Assembly (NCBI RefSeq): GCF_013359935.1
Contig: NZ_JABMCB010000190.1
Location: forward strand, 124,001 to 188,000
Origin: Paenibacillus xylanilyticus
GTDB lineage: Bacteria > Bacillota > Bacilli > Paenibacillales > Paenibacillaceae
DNA: 64,000 nt
Direction of reading: 5' to 3'
In this document: piece by piece, positions 60,477 to 64,000 of the stretch
Numbering within the stretch: the stretch's first letter is position 1
Layout: the number at the start of each line of letters is the position of its first letter
Program-made: the position numbers and the translations under genes
The notes under the pieces: generated by a model
Seen by the model: the letters and a program-made list of their open reading frames with translations, nothing else
Databases searched by the model: none
Told to the model about the DNA's origin: nothing

Positions 60477-61717
60477 GGGCGATTCACCTGCTCCGATGTT
60501 GCAGCAATCTGAACATGATCTCGCGAGGTATTTTCTTTACCATTCCCCTCTTCATCATGATCACTTAACGCAACTTCAGGTTCATGGTGCGAATGTTGAA
60601 GAAATTCATCGTCATGATGATGATGGATATCGAGCGATGATTCCCGGCTGATAACCACATGCTCGTGTTCGTGGTTATGGTCGTGAACATGGTGATTATG
60701 TTCATGGTGATGGTGGTCATGACTATGATCATGTGTGTGATCGTGATGGTCATGGCTGTGATCGTGATGGTCATGGCTGTGATCATGTCCGTGCTCATGA
60801 TGGTGATGATCGTGGTGATGATCATGATCGTGATCATGTCCTTGATCGTGATCATGGTGATGGTGATGATGTTTGGCAGCCTCAAGTCTGAATTGGCAGT
60901 TGTCACAGTTGGCCGCTACCCGTCCATTTAAGCCTTCATTCGCCCGTTCCAACACCAGTTCCACCAATTGCGGATGGAATCCAAAATATCCGCCTATCTC
61001 GACCTGAATGTCGGGATGAGCAGCAGCAAACTCTGCTGTCATTTCCTCAATGCGTTTAATCAGCACACCGGTGAACAGGAAATAAGGCATAATGACAATC
61101 TTCTTCGCACCAAGCAGCAGACAGCGCTGCAATCCATCTGGGAATGAAGGCTGGGTCACGCCGATAAAGCTGCTTTCTGCCCATTTATACGGCAGTTTCT
61201 CCCACAGCATCCGGGTCATCTTGAAAAAGTCACTATTGGCATCCGGGTCACTGCTTCCCCGGCCAAGCACCAGCACTGCTGTCTCTTCATCCGTGACAGG
61301 TGCAGGCGGAGCCGCCACTGCTGTGCCGCCATGAGCTGCTGCAACAAGGACAGGCTGAGCCTCCTGCAGACGGGTCTGCATAATTTGAACCACTTTCTCA
61401 TGCACGCCAATCGGACGTCCGTACACAAATTCCACCTGCGGATAACGCGCCTTGGCCCGGTCAATCGCATTAGGTATATCAATTTTGGCATGGCCTGCAG
61501 CAAACAGAATGATCGGCACCAATACGACACGTGTTGCCCCTTTATCCACACAAGCGGTAACCCCTTCGGCAATGCTTGGTCTTGTTAACTCCAAAAAGCA
61601 GGTCTCCACTACGGTATTCTCCGGGGCTTTCTCCGCTACTGCACGTGCAAACTCCATCAACTCCCGGTTTCCCTCAGGATCACGGCTGCCGTGTCCCACC
61701 AACAAAATGGCATTCAT
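60473..61717 (-). CDS. cbiX: Sirohydrochlorin cobaltochelatase, long form with His-rich tail
   Basis: A 414-residue chelatase with two CbiX-type domains (1-125 and 145-260). Metal-handling residues include His9 in LLVGHGSRDP and His76 in LFAAGHAKID; the second domain has VLGRGSSDPDANSDF. After CDNC (271-274), a possible iron-sulfur ligand pair as reported for B. megaterium CbiX-L, residues 283-353 are almost entirely His, Asp and Glu, likely a cobalt store. ATG 61717 follows GGAGGAAGGAA. The enzyme inserts cobalt early, marking the oxygen-independent route. Confidence 0.94.
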   Translation of the reverse strand: MNAILLVGHGSRDPEGNRELMEFARAVAEKAPENTVVETCFLELTRPSIAEGVTACVDKGATRVVLVPIILFAAGHAKIDIPNAIDRAKARYPQVEFVYGRPIGVHEKVVQIMQTRLQEAQPVLVAAAHGGTAVAAPPAPVTDEETAVLVLGRGSSDPDANSDFFKMTRMLWEKLPYKWAESSFIGVTQPSFPDGLQRCLLLGAKKIVIMPYFLFTGVLIKRIEEMTAEFAAAHPDIQVEIGGYFGFHPQLVELVLERANEGLNGRVAANCDNCQFRLEAAKHHHHHHDHDQGHDHDHDHHHDHHHHEHGHDHSHDHHDHSHDHHDHTHDHSHDHHHHEHNHHVHDHNHEHEHVVISRESSLDIHHHHDDEFLQHSHHEPEVALSDHDEEGNGKENTSRDHVQIAATSEQVNRP

Positions 61718-61770
61718 CTCTGATTCCTTCCTCCCCCGCCTGATCCACAGACCAGGCATCTCATCATTTT

Positions 61771-61893
61771 TTATTGTGCTTGCTCGGTGAACGCGCCTTC
61801 ATCGGAAGACAACTTCGTTACCCAATCATTTCGATCTATATGAAAAAAATGCATTTCAACTACCGCCAATATCACATAGGCATCTGTCGTCAA
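61771..61893 (-). CDS. Possible small ORF between cbiH and cbiX
   Basis: A 40-codon frame from TTG 61893 (TTDAYVILAVVEMHFFHIDR, ending EGAFTEQAQ) with no good ribosome site; a shorter start at the internal ATG gives 27 codons. It fills the only sizeable gap between these operon genes and ends 53 bases before cbiX. It may be a real small protein, a remnant, or chance. Confidence 0.3.
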   Translation of the reverse strand: MTTDAYVILAVVEMHFFHIDRNDWVTKLSSDEGAFTEQAQ

Positions 61894-61924
61894 AACGATT
61901 GCTTCTCAGACGATGACACGACTA

Positions 61925-63802
61925 CTAGTCACCACATACCGGGTTTACTTCCACGGTGACGGGAGCATCTACGTGACGGAAACCCTGAATTACCCCAACG
62001 CGTTTGAAAAATTTGTGGAATCGCTCGTTCGGATGTCCCTTTTCCTTGTACTCCGCCACGATCCGTTCCACAATCCCGCCGATCTGATCGCCTGGAATGC
62101 CCTCAGCTACAGGCTGGGCAGGGTGAGCATTTCGTCCAAACTTTTTGCCGCCAAGGAAGAGATCGTAGCCGCCTTTGCGGTAGACAATTCCGATGTCTTC
62201 CAGCACGGCACCGTAACACGCCATGCCGCAGCCATTCAGGGCCACACTGGTTTCTTTCGGCGCGCTAATTCCGCCAATAATGGCCTGCAAATGATTGGCC
62301 ATCGGTACAGCATCGTCCTTCTCCATATTGCAGAAGTCGCAAGCCTTCACCTTGATGACATCTCCGATCGGAACCACGATGAAGTTCGCTGCGCGCAGCT
62401 CCTCTACCAGTTGATCCGGCTCAAAGGTCGGTACTCGCAAAATAATCTGATGTTCCGGCGTGTACTCCAGCTCGCCTTCTTCACTCGCACACTGCGCGAG
62501 CAGCGCCATCTGGGCTGCGGTAAACTTCTTATTGCCGACGCCAGGCGAGACGCCAACCTCGAACAGCGGCGCTTTGCGTCCCGGCTCGGGTGTCGTGCGT
62601 ACCGCTGCTGCCGTGACCTGCTGCGGCGTCCCGGCTAACGAGCCCGGCGCAGCCGCATCCAGCCATCGACTGGCTGCTCCGCCAGCGAGCTTGCCTCCTG
62701 CCGCGAGCCGCGTCAGTGCCTCGGCAGCCAGCTCAGCCGCATCTGCACGCGGCGCCACTGCGTCTGCACGCGGTACGGGTTCTACCGCCGCGGGCCGCTC
62801 GGCGGCGAGCACAGCGGTGCCACTGCTGCGTGCCGGGCTTGCCGCAGGCTGGGCAGCAGGCGCGTCTGCACGCGGCTGCCCTTGCGAAGCCGTGTCCGCA
62901 CTGCCTTGCGCAGCGCGAACCGGGCCCGAATCTGCTGCCTTGCCGGAGGCAGCAGAGCGGGCTTCCATGGCGCCGAGCGACCATGGCTCGGCTTCCGTGC
63001 GCAGTCGCTCATGCGGTCTGAGCGACTGTTCCGCGGTATTCAGCGTATACTTCCGCTGATACCCGCGCGGTGTGACCATGAGTCCTTCGTACATCATGGT
63101 CGAGGAGTTACCAATGATCACGGTCGTCAGCATGCCGATGTCATGATTCAGCATGTCTTCCAGCGTGGTCATCACAACATCCTGACGTTCACGGTAAGCA
63201 CTTTTTACGAGCCCAACCGGTGTCTGCGAATCACGGTAACGAAGCAGCATCTCCTGTGTCTCGACGATCTGGCGTGTGCGGCGTCCACTGCGAGGGTTGT
63301 ACAGAGCAATGACAAAATCAGCCGCTGCAGCTGCTTCAACTCGCCGAATAATCGTGTCCCATGGCGTGAGGTGGTCACTCAAACTGATCGTACATGCATC
63401 ATGCATCACGGGTGCACCCAGTAGTGAGGCACAGGATTGAATGGCGGATACGCCCGGAATGACCTCAACGCCAACACCACTCTCCGGCTTCCAGCCCTGC
63501 TCCATCAGCACTTCATACACAAGTCCAGCCATACCGTACACTCCGGCATCACCACTGGAGATTACAGCCACAATTTTGCCCATCTCCGCCTGTCTGACCG
63601 CTTCCTGTGCCCGGCTGACCTCTTCGGTCATGCCTGTCCGTACAATCTCCTGACCGTCCAGGAGCGGCCTGATCAGATCAACGTAAGTGTTATAACCGAT
63701 GATGACCTCGCTCTCCCGCAGTGCTTCCAATGCCCTTGTGGTGATATGCTCCATCGCACCCGGGCCAAATCCGATAATCAGCAGCTTCCCTTGACCTTGC
63801 AT
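61925..63802 (-). CDS. cbiH: CbiH C17-methyltransferase fused to sulfite-reductase-like domain
   Basis: A 625-residue fusion. Residues 1-250 are the CbiH/CobJ ring-contraction methylase (LLIIGFGPGAMEHITTRALE, ISSGDAGVYGMAGLVYE, IPGVSAIQSCASLLGAPVMHD). Residues 270-410 are an Ala/Arg/Pro-rich linker. From about 412 comes a nitrite/sulfite-reductase half domain (NKKFTAAQMALLAQCASEEG) with Cys488, Cys491, Cys525 and Cys529 (CDFC, CGMAC), probable [4Fe-4S] ligands. The same architecture is the CbiH60 form of B. megaterium, where the cluster domain supports activity. AGGAGGAG precedes the ATG. Confidence 0.95.
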   Translation of the reverse strand: MQGQGKLLIIGFGPGAMEHITTRALEALRESEVIIGYNTYVDLIRPLLDGQEIVRTGMTEEVSRAQEAVRQAEMGKIVAVISSGDAGVYGMAGLVYEVLMEQGWKPESGVGVEVIPGVSAIQSCASLLGAPVMHDACTISLSDHLTPWDTIIRRVEAAAAADFVIALYNPRSGRRTRQIVETQEMLLRYRDSQTPVGLVKSAYRERQDVVMTTLEDMLNHDIGMLTTVIIGNSSTMMYEGLMVTPRGYQRKYTLNTAEQSLRPHERLRTEAEPWSLGAMEARSAASGKAADSGPVRAAQGSADTASQGQPRADAPAAQPAASPARSSGTAVLAAERPAAVEPVPRADAVAPRADAAELAAEALTRLAAGGKLAGGAASRWLDAAAPGSLAGTPQQVTAAAVRTTPEPGRKAPLFEVGVSPGVGNKKFTAAQMALLAQCASEEGELEYTPEHQIILRVPTFEPDQLVEELRAANFIVVPIGDVIKVKACDFCNMEKDDAVPMANHLQAIIGGISAPKETSVALNGCGMACYGAVLEDIGIVYRKGGYDLFLGGKKFGRNAHPAQPVAEGIPGDQIGGIVERIVAEYKEKGHPNERFHKFFKRVGVIQGFRHVDAPVTVEVNPVCGD

Positions 63803-63862
63803 TACTTCTCCTCCTCCGTATCCTCAGTCCCGCGTCTTAGCACGTCAAAATCTTCTATATGA

Positions 63863-63913
63863 TCACTTCACCAGTCCGCAGTTAGGCTTGATGGCATAAT
63901 CCACTCTCCTCAT
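63863..63913 (-). CDS. Possible 16-codon ORF overlapping the partial gene's stop
   Basis: MRRVDYAIKPNCGLVK, whose ATG overlaps the upstream stop codon (ATGA). The tail-like sequence could be the continuation of the upstream protein after a frameshift, or a coupled micropeptide. Weak evidence. Confidence 0.25.
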   Translation of the reverse strand: MRRVDYAIKPNCGLVK

Positions 63914-64000
63914 TCAGACTGATTGTAAACATTGAAGAGGGACGGCTTGGCCAAATTTCCCTGTGCGGCATGTTCAATTACTTCCGGTTCCATAACCTTC
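63910..64000 (-). CDS. C-terminal end of an upstream operon gene (partial)
   Basis: The last 29 residues of a protein (ending AKPSLFNVYNQSE) run in from beyond the window edge; it is the only open frame of the three on this strand. In B. megaterium the gene before cbiH60 is cbiW, a ferredoxin-like protein, so this may be its counterpart; that rests on gene order alone. Confidence 0.6.
   Translation of the reverse strand, partial: KVMEPEVIEHAAQGNLAKPSLFNVYNQSE

Noticed and set aside
60615..60870. Possible CRISPR or satellite array
   Set aside because: The short near-repeats are in frame within the cbiX His-rich tail and have no spacer structure.
60659..60931. Val/Met-rich frame opposite the cbiX His-rich tail, looking like a membrane protein
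   Set aside because: It is the reverse complement of CAT/GAT repeats that code for His and Asp; the hydrophobicity is a by-product.

Overview
The window looks like a chromosomal segment of a Paenibacillus-type Firmicute. The basis is strong AGGAGG-type ribosome sites, frequent TTG/GTG starts, Bacillus-style Fur and cre boxes, intrinsic terminators between most units, and an anaerobic cobalamin operon in the gene order I recall from Bacillus megaterium. No rRNA, tRNA, CRISPR array, prophage or transposase gene was seen. The species assignment is inference.

Region 1 (0-9.4 kb): a secreted protein, an SDR and an acetyltransferase, a MerR-methyltransferase fusion, then a carbohydrate unit of LacI regulator, esterase and a 1126-residue GH94-like phosphorylase. 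That unit is tied together by three near-identical operators. Region 2 (9.4-14.1 kb): a Btr-like AraC/binding-protein fusion regulator, a Fur-boxed siderophore-binding lipoprotein and an ABC exporter. Region 3 (14.1-21.8 kb): a methyltransferase with a leader terminator, an MFS transporter, and three redox genes (molybdopterin oxidoreductase with a small overlapping upstream ORF, FNT channel, NADH oxidase). The NADH oxidase promoter carries four evenly spaced Rex/FNR-type palindromes. Region 4 (22-26.6 kb): a PL10-like pectate lyase with a cre site, glutathione peroxidase, and a Fur-boxed ABC ATPase plus FhuF-type reductase.

Region 5 (26.7-43.9 kb) is the most unusual part. Six co-directional genes encode a GAP1-like membrane protein, a zinc-ribbon GTPase, a small beta-rich protein, a membrane vWA protein, an 806-residue unknown and a 1129-residue tubulin-like GTPase. 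Next to them lie a secreted/membrane vWA protein, a 47-residue membrane peptide, a zinc-ribbon membrane protein and a multi-pass membrane protein. It resembles computationally predicted GTPase-centred conflict or envelope systems and has no established function that I know of.

Region 6 (44-51.8 kb) holds housekeeping genes: DEAD-box helicase with an RG-rich tail, SulP transporter, UbiB-like kinase with a phasin-like partner, ThuA-like protein and an SDR. Region 7 (51.9-64 kb) is the oxygen-independent corrin-ring operon read on the minus strand: partial gene, cbiH (fused to a sulfite-reductase-like domain), cbiX (His-rich tail), cbiJ, cbiC, cbiD, cbiET, cbiL, cbiF, cbiG, cbiA. Its cbiC-cbiD gap is full of repeats. 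One of these is the third copy of a ~147-bp hairpin-forming repeat that also occurs at 39.2 and 50.8 kb.
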